A stretch of 64,000 nt of DNA from Methylacidiphilum caldifontis (GTDB lineage: Bacteria; Verrucomicrobiota; Verrucomicrobiia; Methylacidiphilales; Methylacidiphilaceae): contig NZ_CP065957.1 in assembly GCF_017310505.1 (NCBI RefSeq), positions 248,001 through 312,000 of the forward strand, written 5' to 3'. Under the pieces are notes generated by a model that saw only the letters and a list, made by a program, of their open reading frames with translations, was not told where the DNA came from and did not search any database. The stretch's first letter is position 1. Every line of letters begins with the position of its first letter. Positions 24,468-33,461 of this stretch are shown piece after piece. The translations under genes and the position numbers were made by a program.

Positions 24468-25745
24468 TTATTCTTCCAAGGCAACTAGGTCCGAATAACT
24501 TTCTCTTTTTCGTATTAATTGTATCTGATTACCCTTGATGAGAACTTCTGCAGGTCTAAGCCGAGAGTTGTAATTGGAAGCCATGGAAAACCCATATGCA
24601 CCCGCACTGAGCACAGCCAAGTACTCTCCAGCCCTAAATTCAGGCAGACGTCTGTCGAGGGCAAGATAATCGGAAGATTCACAAACAGGACCCACCACGT
24701 CCACAACTTCAAGGGGTCGATTAGGCTGTTCCTTCAATGGAAGTATCTGATGATGGGCTTCATAAAAAGCTGGTCTGACCAAGTCATTCATCGCTGCATC
24801 AACGATCACAAACTTTTTGGAAACCCCTTTTTTGACATAAATCACCTGGCTTACTAATATACCCGCATTGCCAACGAGCACTCTGCCAGGTTCCACCAAG
24901 ATTTTCATCCCCAACGGCTTAATCAGCGGAATAATCGCATTAGCATAGCGATTTAAGGTCAATAGCTCATTTCTTTCCTGCCACCAAGCGTGATCTCCAC
25001 TTTCGAGCGCCTTATCGTAGACAATACCAATACCACCCCCAATATCAAAAAACTCAGCCCCAAATCTTTTCTTCATTTTTTCAACCAAGGGAATGACCCG
25101 CTGGATCGCCTGAAGAAATGGTTCTACAGATTGAATCTGGGATCCAATGTGTATCTGTACCCCCTTGAGAAAAACGTTCCGCAGCTTTAAACTTTTTTCT
25201 AAAATATCTTCAACCTGACAAAATGAGATACCAAATTTATTGAGATCAGTTCCCGTCGTAATCTTGGCGTGGGTCAAAGCAGAGACATCTGGATTAATCC
25301 GAAAAGCCACAGGGGCCTTAACTGACAATCGAGCAGCTATCTTGTCAATCTGATAGAGTTCTTCTTCACTTTCTACAATAAAACTATAAATACCAGCCTT
25401 GATTGCTTCTTCAATTTCGCTCTGGGTTTTCCCTACGCCCGCAAAAGTACATTTCTGAGGATCGGCTCCCACCCGAAGAACACGGTAGAGTTCCCCACCA
25501 CTGACAAGATCAAAACCGCTTCCCAAGTTAACCAACTGCTTTAAAATCCATTGGTTAGAATTGGCTTTAACCGCATAACAGATCAAGTGATCAACAGCTT
25601 CAAGGGCATGATCAAACCTCGTATAATGATCGATTATTGTCTGCGCTGAATAAACATAAAGGGGTGTCCCATAGCGTTCAACAAGACTTCGGACCGGAAC
25701 ATCCTCGACATAAAGTTCTGAATCCTTGTAATAAAAATGATGCAT
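24468..25745 (-). CDS. lysA: Diaminopimelate decarboxylase
   Basis: This 425-residue fold-type III PLP enzyme catalyses the last step of lysine synthesis. The PLP Lys is in 'ICYAVKANSN' (~55-64). A glycine-rich phosphate loop is seen as 'FFDIGGGIGI', the 'EPGRVLVGNAGI' motif follows, and the active-site Cys-Glu is 'GPVCESSDYLA'. Length and motifs are standard. It sits after a terminator of nrdB and is followed by the hydrolase gene. Confidence 0.93.
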   Translation of the reverse strand: MHHFYYKDSELYVEDVPVRSLVERYGTPLYVYSAQTIIDHYTRFDHALEAVDHLICYAVKANSNQWILKQLVNLGSGFDLVSGGELYRVLRVGADPQKCTFAGVGKTQSEIEEAIKAGIYSFIVESEEELYQIDKIAARLSVKAPVAFRINPDVSALTHAKITTGTDLNKFGISFCQVEDILEKSLKLRNVFLKGVQIHIGSQIQSVEPFLQAIQRVIPLVEKMKKRFGAEFFDIGGGIGIVYDKALESGDHAWWQERNELLTLNRYANAIIPLIKPLGMKILVEPGRVLVGNAGILVSQVIYVKKGVSKKFVIVDAAMNDLVRPAFYEAHHQILPLKEQPNRPLEVVDVVGPVCESSDYLALDRRLPEFRAGEYLAVLSAGAYGFSMASNYNSRLRPAEVLIKGNQIQLIRKRESYSDLVALEE

Positions 25746-25800
25746 ATATTTTTTTATAAAAACTATAAAAATATGCTCTTTTTCCTTAGGGAAAAGGAAA

Positions 25801-25821
25801 TAAAAAAGATAGAGCTATCTT
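25801..25821 (-). terminator. Rho-independent terminator after nrdB
   Basis: On the minus strand AAGATA-GCTC-TATCTT is followed by TTTTTTA, three bases past the nrdB stop. It separates the ribonucleotide reductase genes from lysA. Confidence 0.7.
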
Positions 25822-25823
25822 CT

Positions 25824-26885
25824 TTACCAGCTTAACACCGCCCCAGATTGATATTCGGTTACTCGAGTTTCAAAGAAATTTTTTTCTTTGACAAGATCCA
25901 TAACCTCGCTCATCCATGGAAAAGGATTCTTAGACCCATACCTGGCCTTAAAGCCAATCCTTTCCAATCTCCGATCCGCAATGTATTCTACATAATCCTT
26001 AAAAAGAGCACTGTTTAACCCAAGGATACCCCGGGGAAGGCAATCTTTCGCATAGGCATATTCGAGAACTACCGCCTGTTCGATCATCTCCTGAATTTCT
26101 TTTTGAAATTGTGGAGTCCAAATATCTGGATTTTCTTCCTTTATCCCATTAATCAGGTCTATGCCAAAATTAAGATGTATGGTTTCATCCCTTAAAATGT
26201 ACTGAAACTGCTCTCCAATTCCCGTCATCTTATTTTGCCTGTGGAAAGATAATATCATGGCAAAACCACTGTAGAAGAAAATCCCTTCCATAATGACATA
26301 AAAGCCAACCAAGTTCTTTACAAACTTCTGGATATTTTCTACGCTTTCTGTGTTAAAACCTTCGCGCAGGATATCTTCGGTCAAAATCATCTCAAATTGG
26401 TCTTTTTTAGAGATCGAGTTGACTTCATGATACATGTTAAAGACTTCTCTCTCGTCTAACCCTAAGGATTCCACTATGTAAAGAAAAGCATGGGTATGGA
26501 CAGCTTCTTCATAGGCCTGTCTAAGCAAGTATTGCCGAGCTTCGGCATTTGTGACAAATTTAAATATCGCAAGCACAATGTTGTTACCTACAAGACTTTC
26601 TCCGGTGGCAAAAAAACCGAGATTTCTCATGATCACTAGTCTTTCGTCACTGGTAAGCCGGTCGGATTTCCATAGTTCCACATCTCTCTGCATGGGAACT
26701 TCAGAAGGAAGCCAGTTGTTGGCACATCCATTGAGATAGTGTTCCCATGCCCACTTATACTTCAGGGGCATCAACTGGTTAACATCAACGGCTTTGCAGT
26801 TAATCAACCTTTTTTCCTGCACATTGATTCTCTTGGTGAGGTCATAGGGTTGAGAAGCTCCTCCAGAACAACAGCTCATAATCAA
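25824..26885 (-). CDS. nrdB: Ribonucleoside-diphosphate reductase small subunit, class Ic type
   Basis: This 353-residue protein carries the dinuclear metal site. The first ligand is Glu96 in '[10 protein letters not shown]' (Asp in class Ia). Glu127 and His130 follow in '[12 protein letters not shown]', and the second set is in '[11 protein letters not shown]' and '[10 protein letters not shown]'. The radical Tyr position (four after His130) is Phe134. Glu plus Phe is the pattern of Chlamydia class Ic R2, which uses a Mn(IV)/Fe(III) centre instead of a Tyr radical. The region also reads very like the chlamydial protein. It follows nrdA by 33 bases. Confidence 0.9.
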   Translation of the reverse strand: MIMSCCSGGASQPYDLTKRINVQEKRLINCKAVDVNQLMPLKYKWAWEHYLNGCANNWLPSEVPMQRDVELWKSDRLTSDERLVIMRNLGFFATGESLVGNNIVLAIFKFVTNAEARQYLLRQAYEEAVHTHAFLYIVESLGLDEREVFNMYHEVNSISKKDQFEMILTEDILREGFNTESVENIQKFVKNLVGFYVIMEGIFFYSGFAMILSFHRQNKMTGIGEQFQYILRDETIHLNFGIDLINGIKEENPDIWTPQFQKEIQEMIEQAVVLEYAYAKDCLPRGILGLNSALFKDYVEYIADRRLERIGFKARYGSKNPFPWMSEVMDLVKEKNFFETRVTEYQSGAVLSW

Positions 26886-26918
26886 TTTTCTCCTTTTTTA
26901 AAATTTTAGTATAAAAAC

Positions 26919-29762
26919 TTACTGACAGCTTTCACATTCTGAATCCAGGGAGCAAGCGCTTTTTTCTTTTCCTTCCCTTTCCACTTTTATGTTTGCCGAA
27001 GGGCTTCGGCTTTTCATCCATCGCGGTTGAATACCACGCACATTTATATCTAAAGTCGATTTTTCTACGCTCGTCGCTGCCCTTGACCTGAGATAATAGG
27101 TGGTTTTTAACCCCTTTTTCCAACACAAGATATACATCTGGGATATTTTCCAACCACTCGGTTCATCCACATAAAGATTAAGAGATTGTCCCATATCGAT
27201 CCATTTTTGCCTGCGGCTTGCACACTCAATTAAATAATAAGGATCGATTTCAAAAGCGGTTGCATATAGCTCCTTGAGTTCCTGGGGAATACGCTCAATG
27301 GGTTTGACCGATCCATCATAATACTTTAAGTCATCCACCATTTCCTGGTCCCAAAGGTTGAGCTTCTTTAGATCTTCTACCAAATAGGGATTAATGCTGA
27401 TAAAATCTCCGGAAAGATTCGATTTCACATAAAGGTTCTTATAACTGGGTTCTATCGATTGACTAACACCGGTAATATTTGAAATTGTGGCCGTAGGAGC
27501 GATCGCTAGCAGACAGCTATTTCTTAACCCCTGTTCCTTGATTTTTTGCCTTACGAAGTCCCAATCCTTTGTCTTGGTTCTGTCTACCTCAACAAATCCC
27601 CCCCTTTGCTCTTCTAAAAGATCGAGAGTATCTAAGGGAAGGAGCCCCCTGTCCCACTTAGATCCCTTAAAAGTAGAATAAGCTCCTCTTTCTTTTGCTA
27701 GTTCACAAGAAGAAAGAATAGCATAGTAAGCCACAGTTTCCATCAGCCGATCGGCAAGTTCGATCGCTTTTTCGCTGCCGTAAGGAACTCTTTTAATGTA
27801 AAGGAGGTCTTGAAAACCCATTATCCCTAAGCCCACGGGTCTATGCCTAAGATTGGAATTACGAGCCTCAGGAATCGGATAAAAATTGATATCAATAACG
27901 TTATCAAGCATCCGTATGGCGATACGGATCGTTTCCTGGAGTTTTTGCTCATCCATTTCTCCCTGTTCATCAAGATGAGCAGGAAGATTAATCGATCCTA
28001 GATTACAAACGGCTACTTCTTCAGCACTCGTATTCAAAAGAATTTCGGTACACAGATTAGAACTGTTAATCACCCCAACATGATCTTGAGGAGAACGGAT
28101 GTTAGAAGGATCTTTGAAAGTAATCCAGGGATGGCCGGTCTCAAAAAGAAGGGTAAGCATTTTTCTCCAAAGATCGGTAGCTGAAACCCTCTTAAAAAGT
28201 TTGATCTCTCCTCTGTCTGCCTTCTCTTCATACTCGATGTATCTTTTTTCAAAAGCTTTACCGTAGAGATGGTGAAGATCAGGTACATCACTTGGGCTAA
28301 ATAGGGTCCAGCTCCCGTTTTGTAAGACCCTTTTCATGAAAAGGTCAGGGATCCAGTTTGCGGTATTCATGTCATGGGTACGGCGCCTTTCATCACCCGT
28401 ATTTTTCCGCAGTTCAAGAAAATCTTCTATGTCCAGATGCCAGGTTTCAAGATAAGCACACAGAGCTCCTTTTCTTTTTCCACCCTGATTGACAGCCACG
28501 GCTGTATCGTTGGCTACTTTCAAAAAAGGGATTACTCCCTGGCTTTTGCCATTTGTGCCGCGAATTAAAGAGCCAGTAGCCCGAACATTAGTCCAATCGT
28601 TTCCTAACCCTCCCGCCCACTTAGAAAGCCGTGCATTATCAGAAATAACCTTAAAGATCCCATCTAAGTCGTCTTCAACGGTTAATAAATAGCAGGAACT
28701 AAGCTGAGGATGAATAGTGGCTGAGTTGAAGAGGGTTGGGGTAGAAGACATAAAAAGAAAACGGGATAGAATATCGTAAAAGCGGATCGCCCACAACTCC
28801 TTATCCGTTTTCTCATTCAGAGCAAGCCCCATGGCCACCCGCATCCAGAAATATTGGGGTGTTTCAATCCTTCTTTCTTCATGGTGGAGCAGATACCTAT
28901 CGTAGAGAATCTGAAGGCCAAGGTAGCTAAACTGCCTATCCCTTTCTAACCTCAGTGCCTGAGCTAATTTATTAAGGTCGAACTCCAGTAAACGAGGACT
29001 TAGCCTACCTATTTTTACTCCAAACTGAACGTAGGTAGGAAAGTAGGCTTTATGGTACTCGGCCGTTTCATGAATACTAGGCACATGCAAAAGAGCTTCT
29101 TCATAAATCTTTCCCAGCATCAGCCGAGCAGCAACGTAAGTATAAGCGGGTTCCTTTTCCACCCAGCTTCTTGCCGTAAGAATCATCGCTTGGAGGATCT
29201 CTTCTTCTTTGATTTGATCATAAAGAGCGCGTACCGTCTCTTCAGCAAGTTCTCTCCAAGAACAACGATCTTCAAGACCTCGGCATGCCTCCATCAGCGT
29301 GCGGTGGATCCAAGCTAGATCCAAGGGTGTAGTCCTGCCCTTTTTATCGATCATGTGGATAGAGACTCCATCCATGTTCTGAATAGTCCTTGCCTTACCC
29401 CGTTCAGCCCGGTAAAGAATGTAACGCTTGGCTACGGTATGATAGCCAAGCTCCATAAGCGTGAGCTCTACAAGATCCTGAATCCGTTCTACTTCAAGTC
29501 TCTCTCCACGATGAGCAAGAGCGGTCGATTTGGACACAACAGAGGCAGTAATTTCATCGATCGCCGCAATGTCCTCGGCTGAAAGAGATTCGGTAGGGGT
29601 TTTTTTCCTATCAGCCCGAAACGCTTTTTCAACCGCCGCATGTATACGGTGAGGATCGAAAGGCACTACACGACCATCTCTTTTGACTATGAAAAGTTCA
29701 GAAAGACCACCGTCAAACTCACTAAAAAAAAGTTGCTGAGAATTCATAGTGCCTTCCTTCAA
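26919..29762 (-). CDS. nrdA: Ribonucleoside-diphosphate reductase large subunit with two ATP cones
   Basis: This 947-residue protein reduces ribonucleotides to deoxyribonucleotides. Two ATP-cone regions (~22-115 and ~130-225) precede the catalytic barrel, which explains the length. Active-site thiols are recognisable in 'SSCYLL', 'SNLCTEI' and 'AVCNLGSIN', the radical-path Tyr pair in '[10 protein letters not shown]', and the C-terminal redox Cys pair in 'SECESCQ'. Two starts are possible (29762 or Met6). Duplicated cones suggest overall activity control by dATP/ATP. Palindromes upstream may be NrdR sites. Confidence 0.93.
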   Translation of the reverse strand: MKEGTMNSQQLFFSEFDGGLSELFIVKRDGRVVPFDPHRIHAAVEKAFRADRKKTPTESLSAEDIAAIDEITASVVSKSTALAHRGERLEVERIQDLVELTLMELGYHTVAKRYILYRAERGKARTIQNMDGVSIHMIDKKGRTTPLDLAWIHRTLMEACRGLEDRCSWRELAEETVRALYDQIKEEEILQAMILTARSWVEKEPAYTYVAARLMLGKIYEEALLHVPSIHETAEYHKAYFPTYVQFGVKIGRLSPRLLEFDLNKLAQALRLERDRQFSYLGLQILYDRYLLHHEERRIETPQYFWMRVAMGLALNEKTDKELWAIRFYDILSRFLFMSSTPTLFNSATIHPQLSSCYLLTVEDDLDGIFKVISDNARLSKWAGGLGNDWTNVRATGSLIRGTNGKSQGVIPFLKVANDTAVAVNQGGKRKGALCAYLETWHLDIEDFLELRKNTGDERRRTHDMNTANWIPDLFMKRVLQNGSWTLFSPSDVPDLHHLYGKAFEKRYIEYEEKADRGEIKLFKRVSATDLWRKMLTLLFETGHPWITFKDPSNIRSPQDHVGVINSSNLCTEILLNTSAEEVAVCNLGSINLPAHLDEQGEMDEQKLQETIRIAIRMLDNVIDINFYPIPEARNSNLRHRPVGLGIMGFQDLLYIKRVPYGSEKAIELADRLMETVAYYAILSSCELAKERGAYSTFKGSKWDRGLLPLDTLDLLEEQRGGFVEVDRTKTKDWDFVRQKIKEQGLRNSCLLAIAPTATISNITGVSQSIEPSYKNLYVKSNLSGDFISINPYLVEDLKKLNLWDQEMVDDLKYYDGSVKPIERIPQELKELYATAFEIDPYYLIECASRRQKWIDMGQSLNLYVDEPSGWKISQMYILCWKKGLKTTYYLRSRAATSVEKSTLDINVRGIQPRWMKSRSPSANIKVEREGKEKSACSLDSECESCQ

Positions 29763-29763
29763 T

Positions 29764-29779
29764 CCACATCATCCTGTGG
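29764..29779. promoter_or_regulatory. NrdR-box-like palindrome upstream of nrdA
   Basis: CCACA-TCATCC-TGTGG is a 16-base inverted repeat starting two bases before the nrdA start codon. Its size and position fit an NrdR-type repressor site, though the core differs from the usual ACAC-TATAT-GTGT form. Confidence 0.35.
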
Positions 29780-29829
29780 GTTAATAATATAATTTAATTT
29801 AGCCATTTTTGATTATCATTTCCTTTATT

Positions 29830-29850
29830 AAATCCATATAATGTGGATTT
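29830..29850. promoter_or_regulatory. Second palindrome between nrdA and amtB
   Basis: AAATCCA-TATAATG-TGGATTT is a perfect 7-bp inverted repeat 51 bases beyond the first palindrome. It could pair with it as a tandem operator for nrdA or serve the divergent amtB. Confidence 0.35.
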
Positions 29851-29934
29851 AATAATGAGAAAATACAATATATTGTGTTATACAAATTTTGAGGATTTAA
29901 AACAACCAAAAAATCCTTTTATTCTTCAAATAAT

Positions 29935-29950
29935 TGGCATTGTATTTGCT
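29935..29950 (+). promoter_or_regulatory. Sigma-54 (-24/-12) promoter of amtB
   Basis: TGGCAT-TGTAT-TTGCT is a full match to the RpoN consensus. The start site would fall at about 29961, inside the longest possible ORF, so the amtB start must be ATG 29963 or later, giving a nearly leaderless message. Confidence 0.75.
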
Positions 29951-29962
29951 TTAAGTGTTTTG

Positions 29963-31498
29963 ATGAAAAATCCAACTTCTACTCTCATTATTGATCGAAG
30001 TCGCCCAAAATTGGAAGCTTTTATTTTTTTAGGAATCCTATCTGCAGTTATCCTTATCGCTTTGGGAATCTCCTTTTCGAACAAACAACCAGCTACAGCA
30101 GTTGCACAACCCAACTCTACCTCTCCTCCTACTTTAGAGCAACGGGTTGCAGGTCTTGAGGCCTACGTGACCAATGCTGATCCTTCGGGAAGCAAAATTG
30201 CAGGAAGCCCAGGTCCAGGACACAATGCCTGGCTTTTAACTTCAACCGCATTTGTCCTTTTTATGACTCTTCCCGGTCTTGCTCTCTTTTATGGTGGGCT
30301 AGTACGCTCCAAAAACATTCTTTCTGTTCTTGCCCAATGTTTTGGAATTACTGGACTTGTCACGGTACTGTGGTGGGCAATAGGCTATAGCTTGGTCTTT
30401 GGGACAAACCTTTCAGGTAGCCCTCTTGGTTATTTCTTGGGTGGGACCGAATATTTCTTCCTCAAAGGAGTAGATTCTGCACCCAATACAAATTATTCCT
30501 TTTGGGTTTCTCAAAATGTTTTCTGCATGTTTCAGATGATGTTCGCTGTCATTACCCCAGCATTGATTATGGGAGGTATTGCAGAAAGAATGAAATATTC
30601 AGCTGTACTCATTTTCATCACTCTTTGGATGCTTTTTGTTTACTTTCCTCAAGCGCATATGGTCTGGGGCGCAAGCGGCCTAATGAATGGAGTCTTTAAT
30701 GCGGGAGCAAAGATTCCTGCGATCGATTTTGCAGGAGGTACCGTCGTGCATATGACTTCGGGCTGGTCCGCTCTTATCCTAGCTCTCCTTCTTGGAAAAA
30801 GAAAAGGTCTGGGAACCGAACCTATGATTCCTAACAACATGGCTTATTGCATGACAGGGGCCGCGATTCTCTGGATCGGGTGGTATGGGTTTAACGCGGG
30901 CAGTGCGGTTGCCGCTGATGGGATCGCTGCCAACGCTTTCTTAACAACCACCATCGCCACAGCGGTTGCTTCGCTTACGTGGCCCATGCTTGAATATACC
31001 ATTAAAGGTACTCCAACAGTTCTGGGCTTTTCAACAGGTGCGGTAGCAGGTCTTGTGGCCATAACCCCTGCTTGCGGCTTCGTTAATACCACAGGAGCGG
31101 TGATTATCGGTCTTTCTGCGGGAATAATTCCCTATTTCGCTTGCTCAGTGCTCAAGCCGCTCCTTAAATATGACGATGCACTCGATGCTTTCGGGGTTCA
31201 TGGGGTTGGAGGTATGCTTGGTGCTTTTTTAACTGGCATTTTTGTTAATCCAGCAGTAAACGCTAACTTGCTCAGTGAAGCGGTCGCCAAGAAAAATGGG
31301 CTGGCTGCCGCAATCGGTAGCGGTACTCTGTGGATAGCCCAGCTCAAAGCTATACTGATCACCATCGTCATCGCTACCACTGCTTCGCTCATCATTGGTT
31401 TTATCGTCAAAGCTCTTGTCGGGCTACGAGTCAATGAAGAAGTTGAGCAACAGGGACTGGACATCATAGAACATGGAGAACAGGGCTATTCGATCTAA
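29963..31498 (+). CDS. amtB: Ammonium transporter
   Basis: This inner-membrane Amt/Rh protein has about 11 spans after an export segment. The frame is open to a GTG at 29843, but the sigma-54-type promoter at 29935-29950 lies within that extension, so I choose ATG 29963 (M-K-N-P-T-S), giving 511 residues. Conserved features: 'GPGHNAWLLTSTAFVLFMTLPGLALFYGGLVRSKN' spans the first channel helix, the pore His of 'GGTVVHMTSG', and the second pore His of 'FGVHGVGGMLG'. A ~45-residue Pro/Ser-rich insert precedes the channel. No glnK gene is adjacent; the PII-like gene is 6 kb away. A strong terminator follows. Confidence 0.9.
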   Translation: MKNPTSTLIIDRSRPKLEAFIFLGILSAVILIALGISFSNKQPATAVAQPNSTSPPTLEQRVAGLEAYVTNADPSGSKIAGSPGPGHNAWLLTSTAFVLFMTLPGLALFYGGLVRSKNILSVLAQCFGITGLVTVLWWAIGYSLVFGTNLSGSPLGYFLGGTEYFFLKGVDSAPNTNYSFWVSQNVFCMFQMMFAVITPALIMGGIAERMKYSAVLIFITLWMLFVYFPQAHMVWGASGLMNGVFNAGAKIPAIDFAGGTVVHMTSGWSALILALLLGKRKGLGTEPMIPNNMAYCMTGAAILWIGWYGFNAGSAVAADGIAANAFLTTTIATAVASLTWPMLEYTIKGTPTVLGFSTGAVAGLVAITPACGFVNTTGAVIIGLSAGIIPYFACSVLKPLLKYDDALDAFGVHGVGGMLGAFLTGIFVNPAVNANLLSEAVAKKNGLAAAIGSGTLWIAQLKAILITIVIATTASLIIGFIVKALVGLRVNEEVEQQGLDIIEHGEQGYSI

Positions 31499-31528
31499 TA
31501 TCTAATAGAATACTACCTCCTGAGATAA

Positions 31529-31559
31529 AAAAGCTTCAGAGAAACTCTGAAGCTTTTTT
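31529..31559 (+). terminator. Rho-independent terminator after amtB
   Basis: A perfect 13-bp stem (AAAAGCTTCAGAG / CTCTGAAGCTTTT) with an AAA loop runs into a T tract. It ends amtB transcription. Confidence 0.9.
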
Positions 31560-31657
31560 GTTTTCTTTCGTTTAAAAAAAAGATTGATCCTCACCCCTCA
31601 TTTAGGATAGTCTAAAACTCAATCCATTTAACAACTCTTACAAAAGGATATAACATC

Positions 31658-31933
31658 ATGCCTAGATATGTCATTGAAAGAGAAATTCCTGGTGCCGGAA
31701 ACTTATCTGCAGAACAACTCGCGCAAATTTCTGCCAAGTCCTGTTCTATTTTAGACCAAATGGGCCCCCAAATTCAATGGATAGAAAGCTACGTCACAGG
31801 GGATAAGATTTATTGTATTTATATCGCTCCAAATGAACAGGCGATCCGCGAACATGCAGAAAAAGGAGGATTTCCGGCAAACCGGATAGCTGAAATTAAA
31901 AACATCATATCTCCTTTTTCAGCGAAGCAATAG
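31658..31933 (+). CDS. DUF4242 small protein
   Basis: This 91-residue protein matches the DUF4242 (SCO4226-like, nickel-binding ferredoxin-fold) family: 'YVIEREIPGAGNLSAEQL', 'IQWIESYVTGDKIYCIYIAPNEQAIREHAEKGGFPANRI'. A good ribosome site (AAAAGGA) precedes the ATG. The role is unknown; metal binding is only a family precedent. Confidence 0.8.
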   Translation: MPRYVIEREIPGAGNLSAEQLAQISAKSCSILDQMGPQIQWIESYVTGDKIYCIYIAPNEQAIREHAEKGGFPANRIAEIKNIISPFSAKQ

Positions 31934-31966
31934 GACAAAGCTCTATTTTATACATTAGTAAACTTT

Positions 31967-32263
31967 TTAGCTTTTACAGCAGAGCAGAGCTTTTTTTTGG
32001 CCTTGGCCTTTTTTGATGTGTTTTTGGCTTTTCTCAACAGCAAAAGAGGATTTTTGTTCTTGAACATTGGGCAAATAGGCAAGCTCTTTCATATGCACTT
32101 TGCCTTCGGGAACAATCACTTTTTCTGCTCCAAGTACGGGCAGAATAGTTAGCCGATATCCCTTTGTAGTGAGCATCACATCCGCCTTAAGAGATAAAGG
32201 TCCCAAAATCACAAAACAAGACAAGGCCGAAAAAAGGAGAGCTCTTTGCACTCGTTTTTTCAT
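31967..32263 (-). CDS. Small secreted protein of unknown function
   Basis: This 98-residue protein has a signal peptide (~1-27, cleavage near L-K-A-D-V). A short hydrophilic part includes 'KGYRLTILPVLGAEKVIVPEGKVH' and a Lys/Gln-rich tail ending C-C-K-S. No family was recognised. The adjacent Cys pair at the end could bind a metal or form a disulfide. Confidence 0.5.
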   Translation of the reverse strand: MKKRVQRALLFSALSCFVILGPLSLKADVMLTTKGYRLTILPVLGAEKVIVPEGKVHMKELAYLPNVQEQKSSFAVEKSQKHIKKGQGQKKALLCCKS

Positions 32264-32329
32264 AGAAAATAATATAAGGCAAAGAATATATTCATCAATA
32301 AGAAATAATTGTAAAAAGATTCAAGCTTT

Positions 32330-32851
32330 TCATCTCCCTTTCTCTACTGGATAACCTTTCCGGATCCAATCCTGTGCAAAATCATGGGGAATAAATAAAA
32401 TTTTAAGATTGTTAAAGTGTAGCTCTTTTAGTGTATTAAAAGCGGGCCGGATATTAGGACATTGGTTCCATGGACAGCAACCACAGTAAAGAATAATAAG
32501 CTTTTCTTTAGGAAACCCTTCTGTGCTTTTCTTTAAAGTCTCTATCCCTTCGGGATCCTTTCCCGGTCCAACATAGATTGAACCCGGAATATGTCCTGCT
32601 TTATAAAGAAAAGAAAAGCCCACATGGATGAGAATGAAGTCGGTTTTATCCATTTTCTGTTTTAAAGCATCAGCCAGTGATTGAGTACTCATCACGTCTT
32701 CTTTTTTCCAAGGATCGGTAGAACCAATTTCAAGCTCTTCACTTTCAGAACTAAAAATATCCTTTTTTACTGTTTCTCCATAACTAAAAGGACTAAGAAC
32801 AGCTAAATAAAAAAGAATAAGTGTAAGCTTGAAACTTTTTTTCTCTTTCAA
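32330..32851 (-). CDS. Periplasmic rhodanese-like protein
   Basis: This 173-residue protein has an N-terminal signal peptide (~1-24) and one rhodanese domain (~55-170): 'FILIHVGFSFLYKAGHIPGSIYVGPG' and the active loop 'ILYCGCCPWNQCPN', in which the first Cys is the likely sulfur-accepting residue and extra Cys residues surround it. Such Cys-rich loops suggest sulfane-sulfur or metal handling in the periplasm. It is divergent from the PEBP gene. Confidence 0.75.
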   Translation of the reverse strand: MKEKKSFKLTLILFYLAVLSPFSYGETVKKDIFSSESEELEIGSTDPWKKEDVMSTQSLADALKQKMDKTDFILIHVGFSFLYKAGHIPGSIYVGPGKDPEGIETLKKSTEGFPKEKLIILYCGCCPWNQCPNIRPAFNTLKELHFNNLKILFIPHDFAQDWIRKGYPVEKGR

Positions 32852-32920
32852 ATTTCTTTCTCCTTATCGCATACTATACAAGCTTCTTGATTTTCCAACC
32901 CTAAAAAGTTATAAAAGACC

Positions 32921-33436
32921 ATGACCGCAAAGTGGTTATTTCTTTTCCCTTTTCTCTTTTTTTTTATATTCAATATAAACAAAGGGATCTCAATGAAGTT
33001 ATCTTCGCCTGATTTTGAAAAGGGTAAGCCCCTTCCCCCGTTTTGTGCTTACCATTCAGAAAACCGCTCTCCTGAACTTAGGTTTGAAGATGTACCAGAA
33101 CAAACCAAATCCTTAGCTCTGATTATGGATGATCCTGATGCACCTCGAGGAACATGGGTACACTGGGTTTTATGGAACATTCCCGCTGAAACCCGAGTGA
33201 TTAAGAAAGGAGAAATCCCATCAGGAGCCGTTGCGGGAAGAAATGACTTTGGTAATACCCAATTTGACGGTCCCGCTCCACCTTCGGGTGTTCACCGGTA
33301 CTATTTTAGGGTCTATGCTCTCGATACCTTACTCCAACTGCCTAGAGGATCAACGAAAGCGGAGTTACTCAAAAAAATGCATGGTCATGTTTTAGCCTCG
33401 GCAGAGCTTATGGGAACGTTTTCCGCTTCCCACTAA
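32921..33436 (+). CDS. YbhB/YbcL-type phosphatidylethanolamine-binding protein
   Basis: This 171-residue protein has a hydrophobic leader (~1-22) and a PEBP/Raf-kinase-inhibitor-like fold: 'SLALIMDDPDAPRGTWVHWVLWNIP' and 'YDGPAPPSG'-like 'FDGPAPPSGVHRYYFRVYALD', which are the ligand-pocket motifs. Internal Met25 (M-K-L-S-S-P-D-F) could be an alternative cytoplasmic start. The function is unknown. Confidence 0.82.
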   Translation: MTAKWLFLFPFLFFFIFNINKGISMKLSSPDFEKGKPLPPFCAYHSENRSPELRFEDVPEQTKSLALIMDDPDAPRGTWVHWVLWNIPAETRVIKKGEIPSGAVAGRNDFGNTQFDGPAPPSGVHRYYFRVYALDTLLQLPRGSTKAELLKKMHGHVLASAELMGTFSASH

Positions 33437-33461
33437 CGAAGATATATAACCTACCCGACCT

